A stretch of DNA of 64,000 nt, taken from assembly GCF_965230735.1 (NCBI RefSeq), contig NZ_OZ246016.1, positions 1,674,001 to 1,738,000 on the forward strand, in the 5' to 3' direction. Within the stretch, counting starts at the first letter, position 1. Each line of letters starts with the position of its first letter. This document shows, piece by piece, positions 1-7,969 of this stretch. Source of the DNA: Motiliproteus sp965230735. GTDB lineage: Bacteria; Pseudomonadota; Gammaproteobacteria; Pseudomonadales; Balneatricaceae. Position numbers and translations under genes: made by a program. Under the pieces are notes generated by a model. The model saw nothing but the letters and a program-made list of their open reading frames with translations. It was not told where the DNA came from and did not search any database.

Positions 1-1110
1 TTGCGACGCAAACTGGTCGACCTGTTCGACAGTTGGGGTTATGACCTGGTGATGCCGCCGATGATCGAGTATCTGGAGTCATTGCTGACCGGTACCGGCA
101 ACGATCTGGCGCTCAATACCTTCAAGGTGACCGACCAGTTGACCGGTCGGATGATGGGATTGCGGGCCGACACCACGCCGCAGGTAGCCCGGATCGATGC
201 CCATAGTCTGAATCGTCAGGGACCGACCCGGCTCTGCTACGTTAACTCGGTGCTCCATACCGTCCCGGCCAATATGCTGACCAGCCGCTCGCCGATGCAG
301 ATCGGTGCCGAGCTCTACGGTCATGCCGGTGTCGACAGCGATATCGAAGTGATCAGCCTGATGCTTGAGGCGTTGACTCAGGTCGAACTGGGCCAGCCGC
401 TGACCCTGGATCTGGGCCATGTGGGCATCTACCGCGCATTGGTTGAGCAGGCCGAGCTGCGTGATGATGATCAGACCGAATTGTTTACCCTGCTGCAGAA
501 GAAATCGCTGACCGAACTGGATGCCTTGCTGGCGCAGCTGCAGTTGAGTGAATCCCAGCGTGAGGCCTTCCGGCTGCTGGCGCGGCTCAACGGCGGACGC
601 GATACCATTGAGCAGGCCCGGCAGGCGCTGCAGCAGGATTACCCGAGCATTGCGGCCGCGCTGGATGATCTGGATGCGATTGCCGAGGCGGTCGCCACTC
701 GCTTCCCGCAGGTTTCGCTCTATTTCGACCTGGGTGAGCTGCGCGGTTACAACTATCACACCGGTGCGGTGTTTGCGGTTTATGTGCCGACCTTCGGTCA
801 GCCGCTGGCCAAGGGTGGCCGCTACGACGAGATCGGCAAGGACTTTGGTCGTGCTCGTCCGGCTACAGGATTCAGCGGTGATCTGAAGGTTATCGCCGAG
901 CTGGCCATCGATCATGCCGATCGTCGTGGCGCGATCCTGGCTCCGGTTGGGGGCGATAAGGAACTGGCCGACAAGATTAGTGCGCTGCGTGGGCAGGGCG
1001 AACGGGTCGTGCGGGCATTGCCCGACGTCAGCTGCTCTGCGCAGGAGCAGGGCTGTGACCGACAACTGATTCTGCGCGACAACGTCTGGGACGTTGTTGC
1101 TGCCGAGTAA
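1..1110 (+). CDS. hisZ: ATP phosphoribosyltransferase regulatory subunit HisZ (5' partial)
   Basis: HisZ is a catalytically inactive histidyl-tRNA synthetase paralogue that pairs with short-form HisG for the first step of histidine synthesis and its feedback control. The fragment (369 residues) shows the class II synthetase fold: the motif 2 region near residues 50-75 (GLRADTTPQVARI), GYNYHTGAVF near 249-258, and GGRYDEIGKDFGR followed by ATGFS near 271-292. Family members are about 390 residues and begin with a TPxGxxDxLP-like stretch before this point, so the first TTG in the window is almost certainly an internal Leu codon and the true start lies outside. purA follows 29 bp after the stop, the usual neighbour in gammaproteobacteria. 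Confidence 0.93.
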   Translation: MRRKLVDLFDSWGYDLVMPPMIEYLESLLTGTGNDLALNTFKVTDQLTGRMMGLRADTTPQVARIDAHSLNRQGPTRLCYVNSVLHTVPANMLTSRSPMQIGAELYGHAGVDSDIEVISLMLEALTQVELGQPLTLDLGHVGIYRALVEQAELRDDDQTELFTLLQKKSLTELDALLAQLQLSESQREAFRLLARLNGGRDTIEQARQALQQDYPSIAAALDDLDAIAEAVATRFPQVSLYFDLGELRGYNYHTGAVFAVYVPTFGQPLAKGGRYDEIGKDFGRARPATGFSGDLKVIAELAIDHADRRGAILAPVGGDKELADKISALRGQGERVVRALPDVSCSAQEQGCDRQLILRDNVWDVVAAE

Positions 1111-1139
1111 CTTTTCTAGCTAACTGAGATATTCGATCT

Positions 1140-2435
1140 ATGGGCAAGAACGTCGTTGTATTAGGTACCCAATGGGGCGACGAAGGTAAGGGCAAGATTG
1201 TTGACCTGCTGACCGAGCAGGCCGCAGCGGTGGCTCGCTTTCAGGGCGGTCACAATGCCGGTCACACACTGGTTATCGACGGTGAAAAAACCGTTCTGCA
1301 CCTGATTCCGTCGGGCATTCTGCGCGATGACGTGCTTTGCATGATCGGCAACGGTGTGGTGCTGTCTCCCGAAGCGCTGCTGAAAGAGATGGCCGAGCTG
1401 GAACAGCGCGGTGTGCCGGTGCGTGAGCGCCTGCGCCTGAGCCCGGCCTGTCCGTTGATCCTGCCGTATCACATCGCCTTGGATCAGGCCCGTGAACTGG
1501 CCCGTGGTAATGCCAAGATCGGCACCACCGGTCGGGGTATCGGTCCGGCCTACGAAGACAAGGTTGCGCGTCGTGGTCTGCGTCTGGGTGACATGATGAA
1601 CCCGGAGCGTTTTGCCACCAAGCTCAAAGAAGTGTTGGAATACCACAACTTCGTGCTGACCAACTACTACAAGGTTGACGCGATCGACTATCAGCAGACC
1701 CTGGATCAGGCGATGCAGATGGCTGAAGAGCTGCGCCCGATGGTCATCGACGTTACCGAAAAGCTGCACCAGTACCGTAACAACGGCGACAATATCCTGT
1801 TTGAGGGTGCGCAGGGTTCGCTGCTGGATATCGACCACGGTACTTACCCGTTCGTGACCTCTTCCAACACCACCGCCGGCGGCGTTGCCACCGGTAGCGG
1901 TTTTGGCCCGCTGTACCTGGATTACATCCTGGGTATCACCAAGGCTTACACTACCCGTGTGGGTTCCGGCCCGTTCCCGACCGAACTGTTTGACGAGATC
2001 GGCGAGCATCTGGCTGTTAAAGGGCACGAAGTGGGTGCGACCACCGGTCGCGATCGCCGTTGCGGCTGGTTCGATGCCGTTGCGCTGCGTCACTCGATCC
2101 AGATCAACAGTGTCTCCGGTATCTGTCTGACCAAGCTGGACGTACTGGACGGCCTGGAAACCATCAAGATCTGCGTCGCCTACCAGGATGCTGAGGGTAA
2201 TGCGGTACCGATGCCGGTCGACAGCGAGGCCTTTGAAGCGGTGGTGCCGGTCTACGAAGAGATGCCGGGCTGGAGCGAAACCACCTTCGGTGCCAAGTCG
2301 ATGGATCAGCTGCCGCAAGCGGCGCTGAACTACATCAAGCGCCTGGAGGAGCTGGTCGGAGCGCCGATCGATATCGTTTCAACCGGACCGGACCGGAACG
2401 AGACGATCGTGCTGCGGAGCGCCTTCGACGCCTAA
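1140..2435 (+). CDS. purA: Adenylosuccinate synthetase
   Basis: PurA joins IMP and aspartate with GTP to make adenylosuccinate, the first committed step to AMP in the cytoplasm. The 431-residue length is normal. Visible motifs are the N-terminal P-loop-like GTQWGDEGKGK (residues 9-19) with the catalytic Asp, the GGHNAGHT loop (36-43), GTTGRGIGPAY (about 129-139) and a TTGRDRRCGWFDA stretch (about 300-312). It follows hisZ by 29 bp and ends in a strong intrinsic terminator, so it is probably co-transcribed with hisZ. guaB, guaA and purL of the same purine network lie further on in this window. Confidence 0.98.
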   Translation: MGKNVVVLGTQWGDEGKGKIVDLLTEQAAAVARFQGGHNAGHTLVIDGEKTVLHLIPSGILRDDVLCMIGNGVVLSPEALLKEMAELEQRGVPVRERLRLSPACPLILPYHIALDQARELARGNAKIGTTGRGIGPAYEDKVARRGLRLGDMMNPERFATKLKEVLEYHNFVLTNYYKVDAIDYQQTLDQAMQMAEELRPMVIDVTEKLHQYRNNGDNILFEGAQGSLLDIDHGTYPFVTSSNTTAGGVATGSGFGPLYLDYILGITKAYTTRVGSGPFPTELFDEIGEHLAVKGHEVGATTGRDRRCGWFDAVALRHSIQINSVSGICLTKLDVLDGLETIKICVAYQDAEGNAVPMPVDSEAFEAVVPVYEEMPGWSETTFGAKSMDQLPQAALNYIKRLEELVGAPIDIVSTGPDRNETIVLRSAFDA

Positions 2436-2472
2436 ATCTGGTTGGCCTCTGAGGCTGACATTGTTACCTAAG

Positions 2473-2496
2473 GGCGGTCCTTTGACCGCCTTTTTT
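2473..2496 (+). terminator. Intrinsic terminator of hisZ-purA
   Basis: A 7-bp GC-rich stem (GGCGGTC 2473-2479 with GACCGCC 2484-2490) with a four-base loop is followed directly by six T residues. It lies 37 bp after the purA stop. Confidence 0.9.
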
Positions 2497-2592
2497 ATGC
2501 CTGATCGGCATCGATATGCCGTAGCGACTACCCTATAGGCTCAGGTATTACACATTGTTCTTGGGTAAGTGTGAGCGGTTATTTCTCGATCT

Positions 2593-4548
2593 ATGGATAG
2601 TTATCTTGACAGTCTGGTTACATCGGTCTGGCTTTACGACATTGATAATTACTGCATTCTTTGGGCGAATAGTGCCGCGCTTAGGTTGTGGGAGAGTGAG
2701 TCGCTTGAAGAGTTGCGGCAACGGGATTTCAGGTCGGGAAGTTCAGAGGCGGTTCAACAGACGCTAAGGGATTATCAAAAGGCTTTCGCTGAAGGAAAAG
2801 CGTTTTCACGGTATTGGCAGTTTTCACCTAAAGGGGCCCTGAAAGAGGCTTATTGTCAGTTGTCTGGCTACCCGCTTGAAGATGGCCGTGTCGCCTTACT
2901 GGTTGAAGCATTAGATGCTGGGTTGATCAAAAAAGATCACGCGGAAATCTCTATCGTTTCGCTGTCTACCTATACGCTGGAAGGGCGGTTTATCAGTGGG
3001 AACCCTCCGTTTCTGAAAACCCAGGCTAGGGATTTCTCACATCTTAAGTCGCTTTTTGCAGATCCGAATGACTATGTGGAGGTCACCAAGGCTGTAGCCC
3101 AGACAGGGGGTTTTGAGGGTGATATCCAAATCAAAGCCGATCAGCAGGTCCTGTGGCATCGAATCATCGTCAGCATCAGCGACAGATCGGATTCAGAGCG
3201 TATCCTGCTGGTTCAGAAATTTAATATCGAGAAGCGCAAGAAAGAGGAGCTGGCACTAGAACGTGAGGCGGTCACCGATTCGTTGACCGGTATTCTCAAT
3301 CGACGAGGTTTGAACAGTATTCTGACGAACTCGGCCGAAGGTAACAAAAATTATCTGGTTTTCTACATCGATCTTGATGGCTTTAAGCTGATTAACGACT
3401 CCCTGGGGCATGGGGTTGGGGATAAGGTGCTTCAGTGTCTGGCTTCACGGCTGACCGCCGATGAGTTCAGTAAGGGCTATGCCTGCCGTTTCGGTGGGGA
3501 TGAGTTCATCTGGGTGGTAGAGGAGTCGCTGATCGAGACCTGCGTAGAGCAGTTGGCTAATCGGCTGATCGAGGTGATGAATCAGCCCTATTATGACGAG
3601 CAACAGCGTCCCATTATCGTCTCGGTCAGTATCGGTATCGCCCATTACCCGAAAGACGGCACTGACTTTGCCAATTTGATCTTGAAGGCCGACGCGGCGA
3701 TGTATCTGGCCAAAAAGCAGGGTAAGCACCGTTGGGTGAATTACATCCGTGGCATGGAGAACTCGTTGCAGCGGCAGAGCATGCTGGCTCAACACCTCTT
3801 TCAAGCGATCAATCAGGATGAGTTTTCACTCTATTATCAGCCAATATTCGATCTGGATGCCAAGCAGGTTCACTCGTTGGAGGCCTTGTTACGCTGGAAG
3901 AGCCCGATCTTGGGCTGGGTGCCGACCGATGAGTGTATCCGGGTCGCCGAAGAGATCGGGGTGATAATCGAGATCGAGAAGTGGGTCGTTGCGACCGCAA
4001 TTCGGGATCTGAAGGAGTTCAGGTTGATCTTTGGGCCGGAGGTCTCTCTGGCGATCAATATCTCGACCAAGTATTTTGCCAACCCTGATTTTGTCGGTTA
4101 TATGGTTGGCGAACTGGAGCGGCATGGGCTTCCAGCATCGGCAATCCACGTTGAGCTGACGGAGGGGGCGTTATTATCGGATGTGAATCGCAACGATAAC
4201 GCCGCGTTGAAGGTCGTCGAACAGCAGATCGCCATCAGTATCGATGATTTCGGCACCGGCTATTCGTCGCTGGCTTATCTGCACCGGATACCGGCTACCC
4301 ATGTGAAAGTGGATCGTTCCTTTACCGAGCGGGTTGAAGACGACCCGACCATGATGGCCAGTATTCAACATCTGATCGAATCTCTGGGTTTCGGCGTTAT
4401 CGTGGAGGGGGTTGAAACCCGCTCGCAAGCGGATCTGCTTGTGCAGATGGGGATGAATCTTCAGCAGGGGTTTGGGTTGGGTTTACCGGAACCGTTGGAT
4501 TTCTATCGAAACGAAGAGAATGTGAAACGCTTGCCGGGCTTTTGTTGA
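2593..4548 (+). CDS. Bifunctional diguanylate cyclase/phosphodiesterase (PAS-like, GGDEF, EAL)
   Basis: This is a 651-residue cyclic-di-GMP turnover protein with no predicted membrane segment. The N-terminal ~210 residues hold a PAS-like sensor (WLYDIDNYCILWANSAAL at 12-29). The GGDEF domain (about 225-380) keeps an intact GGDEF at about 301-305 and has no RxxD inhibition site just upstream. The EAL domain (about 400-645) keeps EALLRW, the Asn of INIS, VELTEG, DDFGTGYSSL, KVDRSF and the Glu of VEGVE, so both activities look possible. The ATG at 2593 is the first usable start, because an in-frame GTG at 2569 is followed directly by a stop. No strong ribosome site is visible. The gene stands alone between two terminators, and its AT-richer codon use differs a little from hisZ-purA. 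Confidence 0.93.
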   Translation: MDSYLDSLVTSVWLYDIDNYCILWANSAALRLWESESLEELRQRDFRSGSSEAVQQTLRDYQKAFAEGKAFSRYWQFSPKGALKEAYCQLSGYPLEDGRVALLVEALDAGLIKKDHAEISIVSLSTYTLEGRFISGNPPFLKTQARDFSHLKSLFADPNDYVEVTKAVAQTGGFEGDIQIKADQQVLWHRIIVSISDRSDSERILLVQKFNIEKRKKEELALEREAVTDSLTGILNRRGLNSILTNSAEGNKNYLVFYIDLDGFKLINDSLGHGVGDKVLQCLASRLTADEFSKGYACRFGGDEFIWVVEESLIETCVEQLANRLIEVMNQPYYDEQQRPIIVSVSIGIAHYPKDGTDFANLILKADAAMYLAKKQGKHRWVNYIRGMENSLQRQSMLAQHLFQAINQDEFSLYYQPIFDLDAKQVHSLEALLRWKSPILGWVPTDECIRVAEEIGVIIEIEKWVVATAIRDLKEFRLIFGPEVSLAINISTKYFANPDFVGYMVGELERHGLPASAIHVELTEGALLSDVNRNDNAALKVVEQQIAISIDDFGTGYSSLAYLHRIPATHVKVDRSFTERVEDDPTMMASIQHLIESLGFGVIVEGVETRSQADLLVQMGMNLQQGFGLGLPEPLDFYRNEENVKRLPGFC

Positions 4549-4590
4549 ACCGGATTGAAAGAGGCTCGTAGATCTCTCGGCAGCGATAAC

Positions 4591-4622
4591 AAAAAAAGGC
4601 GACCATCGAGGTCGCCTTTTTT
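4591..4622. terminator. Bidirectional terminator between GGDEF/EAL gene and suhB-like gene
   Basis: GGCGACC (4599-4605) and GGTCGCC (4610-4616) form a perfect stem. It is flanked by a run of A on the left and of T on the right, so it can end transcription from both convergent genes. Confidence 0.88.
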
Positions 4623-4637
4623 ATCTGCAGAGCCGGG

Positions 4638-5417
4638 TTACTTGGCCAGGGTCTGCAACATTTGCTTGAACAGTTTGGGGTTGGCTGCGACCAGGCTGTC
4701 GCTGATATTGTTGCCCCCATTGAGATCGCCGACCAGGGCGCCGGCTTCTTGTAGCAGCAGCAAGCCCGGTTCCAGCTCCCACTCGTAGGCTCCCAGAATC
4801 CAGCAGCCGTCGGTACGACCGGCAGCTTGGTAGGCCATCGCCAGTGCGCTGGAGCCGCCGACGTGAAGCTGGGCACCCTGCAGGTAGAGCTGACGACTGC
4901 CGTTGAGCTGTTGCTCGAGTCGGGATTCGTCATTCTGGCCGCTGAAGTGGCAGCCGATCAGGGAGTTGGGCAGCTTCTTCAGGTCGCTGACCCGAATGCG
5001 CTTGCCGTTGACCTGGGCGCCGCGACCCCGGCTGGCGGTGAACTCTTCGCCGGTGATCGGATTCAGAATCACGGCATGTTCAATTTTGCCTCGCAGTTTG
5101 CAGACAATAGTCAGTGCAAAGGAGGGCAGTGCGTTGGCGAAGTTGGTCAGCCCGTCGATCGGATTGACGAACCATTCGAAATCACTCTCTTCTTCGGCGC
5201 CAATGCTGCCGCTGTGTTGGCCCTGGACGCGGTGTCCCGGATTGGCTTTGAGCAGGTGATATGCCACGGATTTTTCAGCACCGGTGGCGGTTTCGGTGAT
5301 GAAATCGGCCACGCTCTGTTGCTCGGACTTGATGATATCCAGGCGTTCAATAGCGCGGGCGACCTGCTCGCCGGCAATACGTGCCGCGCGCAGGGCGATG
5401 TTCAGAGTAGGTTGCAT
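4638..5417 (-). CDS. suhB: SuhB-family protein lacking inositol monophosphatase metal ligands
   Basis: The protein (259 residues) aligns end to end with SuhB, from MQPTLNIALRAAR at the start to the C-terminal VAANPKLFK, and sits at the classical suhB/trmJ divergent position. Established knowledge: E. coli SuhB is an inositol-1-phosphatase and also a NusA-binding part of the rRNA antitermination complex, a role reported not to need catalysis. What is seen: the metal and catalytic residues are degraded. The GEE(S/G)G glutamates read Q67-H68, DPxDGT reads N85-P-I-D88-G-L90, the VTExD aspartate aligns with A44, and the WDxAAG aspartate is E214 (WELEPG). Inference: it is probably a phosphatase-dead SuhB that keeps the RNA/transcription role. 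The symbol rests on position and overall similarity. A separate active paralogue elsewhere in the genome is possible. No clear ribosome site is visible before the ATG at 5417. Confidence 0.85.
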   Translation of the reverse strand: MQPTLNIALRAARIAGEQVARAIERLDIIKSEQQSVADFITETATGAEKSVAYHLLKANPGHRVQGQHSGSIGAEEESDFEWFVNPIDGLTNFANALPSFALTIVCKLRGKIEHAVILNPITGEEFTASRGRGAQVNGKRIRVSDLKKLPNSLIGCHFSGQNDESRLEQQLNGSRQLYLQGAQLHVGGSSALAMAYQAAGRTDGCWILGAYEWELEPGLLLLQEAGALVGDLNGGNNISDSLVAANPKLFKQMLQTLAK

Positions 5418-5588
5418 GATAAAGAGCTACGTCTAGTGAGAATAAACGACCGCGAATTATACAAAGAACCGCGCAGGATAACCATCAATCAATTCGCTCA
5501 GCGCTAATTAGTCATTCCAGGAATGGCTTATAGAATCGCTCTGATATCTGCTAGAATTTGCGGCCTTCGAAAATGATGGAGCGGATTG

Positions 5589-6380
5589 ATGCTTGCGTCG
5601 GTGCGGATCGTATTGGTGAACACCAGCCATCCCGGCAATATCGGTGGTGTCGCCCGGGCGATGAAAAATATGGCGATCTCCAAACTGGTATTGGTTGATC
5701 CCAAGGAGTTTCCGAGCGAAAAAGCAACCGCTCGGGCTTCGGGGGCAACCGATATTCTTGAGGGTGCCGAGGTGGTTCCGACCCTGGAGCAGGCGCTGGA
5801 AGGCTGTCAGCTGGTGGTGGGTGCCAGTGCCCGCAGTCGTCACATCCCCTGGCCGGTGGTTAATCCCCGCGAGATGGCCCAGCAGGTAGCTGCGGTGCAG
5901 AAGGACTCGGAGACTGAAGTCGAAGTGGCGTTGGTATTTGGTCGTGAAGACCGTGGTTTGACCAACGAGGAGCTTCATCGCTGTCATCGTCATGTCCATA
6001 TCCCTTCCAATCCGGATTTCAGCTCGTTGAATCTGGCGGCCGCGGTGCAGGTGATCTGCTATGAGCTGCGGATGGCGGCGCTGGCCGAGGATCCGGCATC
6101 CGAGTTGAATGATGCCTCACACTGGGGCACCGCTTGGGATATCGAGTCGGCCACCGCCGATGAGTTGGAGCGTTTCTTTGAGCACCTCGAACAGGCGCTG
6201 ATCGATATCGATTTTCTTGATCCGGAGAATCCCCGTCAGCTGATGACTCGGCTGCGTCGACTCTATTTGCGGACCCATCCGGATAAGGTAGAAGTCGGTA
6301 TTTTGCGTGGAATTCTGACCGCGACGCAGAAGATACAAAAGAACGGGAAAGTAAAAAAACAGGGTGGAAACCATGTTTAA
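5589..6380 (+). CDS. trmJ: tRNA (cytidine/uridine-2'-O-)-methyltransferase TrmJ
   Basis: TrmJ is a SPOUT-class, SAM-dependent enzyme that 2'-O-methylates position 32 of certain tRNAs. The 263-residue product has the three SPOUT motifs: NTSHPGNIGGVARAMKNM (about 9-26), VFGREDRGLTNEEL (about 117-130) and the knot segment PSNPDFSSLNLAAAV (about 139-153). I chose the ATG at 5589, preceded by ATGGAGCGG as ribosome site, over the TTG one codon upstream. It is divergent from the suhB-like gene and overlaps cysE by eight bases, so trmJ and cysE are translationally close. Confidence 0.95.
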   Translation: MLASVRIVLVNTSHPGNIGGVARAMKNMAISKLVLVDPKEFPSEKATARASGATDILEGAEVVPTLEQALEGCQLVVGASARSRHIPWPVVNPREMAQQVAAVQKDSETEVEVALVFGREDRGLTNEELHRCHRHVHIPSNPDFSSLNLAAAVQVICYELRMAALAEDPASELNDASHWGTAWDIESATADELERFFEHLEQALIDIDFLDPENPRQLMTRLRRLYLRTHPDKVEVGILRGILTATQKIQKNGKVKKQGGNHV

Positions 6381-7194
6381 CCAATTGCGTGAGGATATCG
6401 GCTCGGTCTTTGAGCGGGATCCGGCCGCACGGAACGCCTTTGAAGTATTGACCAACTACCCGGGGCTGCATGCGCTGCTGTACCACCGTTTATGCCATGC
6501 GCTGTGGAAGCGGGGTTTTAAGTGGTTGGCGCGGATGATCTCCACCATTTCACGTTGGTTGACCGGTATCGAAATCCATCCCGGGGCGCGGATCGGGCGT
6601 CGCTTCTTTATCGACCACGGCATGGGCGTGGTGATCGGCGAAACCGCCGAGATCGGCGATGATGTGACGCTTTACCATGGCGTGACGCTGGGTGGTACCA
6701 CCTGGAACAAAGGCAAACGCCATCCGACTCTGTGTGATGGTGTGGTCGTTGGTGCCGGTGCCAAGATCCTGGGGCCGTTTGAAGTGGGAGAGGGTGCGCG
6801 GATCGGCTCCAATGCCGTGGTGACCAAGCCGGTACCTGCCGGGGCTACCGTGGTCGGTATCCCGGGTCGAATCGTTCGCAGTCGGGTCGATCCGGAGTCG
6901 ATGGACGAGGTGGATCAGAAGCGCCAGCAGATGGCCGACAAGATCGGCTTCGATGCCTACGGGGTGACCAGTGAGCTGCCCGACCCGGTTGCTCATGCGA
7001 TTCAGTCGCTGTTGGATCATATGCAGGCGGTCGATAATCGACTGGAGGTCATGACTCAGGCGATGAAGCAGGTCGGGGTGAAGTGCCCGGATCAAAAGCT
7101 GCCCGAGCTGAAGGCGGAAGATTTCGCCGCAGTCGAAGAGGATCGGCCTCTATCTGAGACGGTCGAGGCGATCGATAAGCAGCAGAGCAAATAG
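6373..7194 (+). CDS. cysE: Serine O-acetyltransferase
   Basis: CysE acetylates serine with acetyl-CoA to O-acetylserine, the precursor of cysteine, in the cytoplasm. The 273-residue protein has a helical N-terminus and a left-handed beta-helix of hexapeptide repeats (about 65-175). Conserved segments include DHGMGVVIGETAEIGDDVTLY, GVTLGGT and a GIPGRIV end to the helix. The C-terminal tail of about 90 residues is longer and more acidic than in the short CysE forms. The ATG at 6373 overlaps the end of trmJ and follows an AGGGTGGA ribosome site. It lies upstream of the isc operon, which consumes cysteine as its sulfur source. Confidence 0.94.
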   Translation: MFNQLREDIGSVFERDPAARNAFEVLTNYPGLHALLYHRLCHALWKRGFKWLARMISTISRWLTGIEIHPGARIGRRFFIDHGMGVVIGETAEIGDDVTLYHGVTLGGTTWNKGKRHPTLCDGVVVGAGAKILGPFEVGEGARIGSNAVVTKPVPAGATVVGIPGRIVRSRVDPESMDEVDQKRQQMADKIGFDAYGVTSELPDPVAHAIQSLLDHMQAVDNRLEVMTQAMKQVGVKCPDQKLPELKAEDFAAVEEDRPLSETVEAIDKQQSK

Positions 7195-7369
7195 ATTCAG
7201 TTCGTCCCCTGTGGTACCCAGGCTGTGTCCGAGTTGAGCTCCGTCAAGGCTGGCGCTACTTAGGTGGCGGCCACTTCCGAGCTGAGATTTGCTGATGGTT
7301 TTAGGCTCGCTCGCTCTGTGTTAGAGTGGGCGCCCCTCCTCCCTCGGAAGCGAGACGTTCTTCCAGCCT

Positions 7370-7394
7370 ATAACTGATTAAAATAGTCGGATAA
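7370..7394. promoter_or_regulatory. IscR type 1 operator, distal copy
   Basis: The 25-bp segment matches 21 of 25 positions of the E. coli type 1 IscR consensus (ATASYYGACTRWWWYAGTCRRSTAT, recalled from the literature). It abuts a second copy with no gap, the arrangement expected for [2Fe-2S]-IscR autorepression of an isc promoter. Confidence 0.8.
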
Positions 7395-7419
7395 ATAATT
7401 GACTAAAATAGTCGGCTAA
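7395..7419. promoter_or_regulatory. IscR type 1 operator, proximal copy
   Basis: This copy matches 23 of 25 consensus positions, with a GACT-AAAAT-AGTC core. It overlaps the -35 hexamer and the whole spacer of the iscR promoter, so bound IscR would block RNA polymerase. Confidence 0.88.
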
Positions 7420-7427
7420 TAGATAAT
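7399..7427 (+). promoter_or_regulatory. Sigma-70 promoter of the isc operon
   Basis: TTGACT (7399-7404), a 17-bp spacer and GATAAT (7422-7427) predict a start near 7434, about 28 bases before the iscR ATG. The remainder of the 7195-7461 gap shows no gene and no clear terminator for cysE. Confidence 0.8.
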
Positions 7428-7461
7428 CCTCGCCAGAAATAATGATAACCGGGGGGCAACC

Positions 7462-7941
7462 ATGCGATTGACAACCAAGGGACGTTACGCTGTTACGGCG
7501 ATGCTCGATCTGGCGCTGCATGAAGGGCGTGGGCCGATCAGTCTAGCCGATATCTCTTCACGACAGCTGATCTCCCTCTCTTACCTGGAGCAGCTATTTG
7601 CCAAGTTACGTCGTAATGACCTGGTAAAAAGCGTCCGAGGCCCAGGCGGCGGCTATCAGCTGAGCCGTGACAAGGCCGACATTTATATCGTGCAGGTGAT
7701 AGACGCAGTCAATGAATCCGTCGACGCCACGGGCTGTGGCGGTAAAGGCGACTGCCATGAAGGCGAAGCCTGTCTGACCCATCATCTGTGGTGTGACCTG
7801 AGCGACCAGATCCATGCATTCCTGAGCGGAATTTCACTGGCGGATCTGGTGGCTAGACGCGATGTGCAGGAAGTGTCTCAGCGACAAGATCGTGTCCGCC
7901 TGCAGTCGATCGAATTTGAACGTATCGAAGCGACCGGTTAA
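7462..7941 (+). CDS. iscR: Fe-S cluster assembly transcriptional regulator IscR
   Basis: IscR is an Rrf2-family winged-helix regulator that binds a [2Fe-2S] cluster and represses its own operon when clusters are plentiful. The 159-residue product has the N-terminal MRLTTKGRYAVTAMLDLA and the recognition region through GPGGGY (about 60-65). Cluster ligands C92, C98, C104 and H107 are at exactly the E. coli positions. The ATG follows a GGGGGG-rich ribosome site. It is the first gene of the isc operon, downstream of two IscR-type operators. The C-terminal tail is typical in length. Confidence 0.97.
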   Translation: MRLTTKGRYAVTAMLDLALHEGRGPISLADISSRQLISLSYLEQLFAKLRRNDLVKSVRGPGGGYQLSRDKADIYIVQVIDAVNESVDATGCGGKGDCHEGEACLTHHLWCDLSDQIHAFLSGISLADLVARRDVQEVSQRQDRVRLQSIEFERIEATG

Positions 7942-7969
7942 CCCGGGGCTTCGCAGAACGGAGATTAGA

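Noticed and set aside
1..1110. HisZ as a naturally truncated gene
   Set aside because: The missing N-terminus is explained by the window edge.
7862..7969. N-terminal extension of IscS into iscR
   Set aside because: The extra 36 residues overlap iscR in another frame and have no IscS similarity; 7970 has a proper ribosome site and gives the family length.
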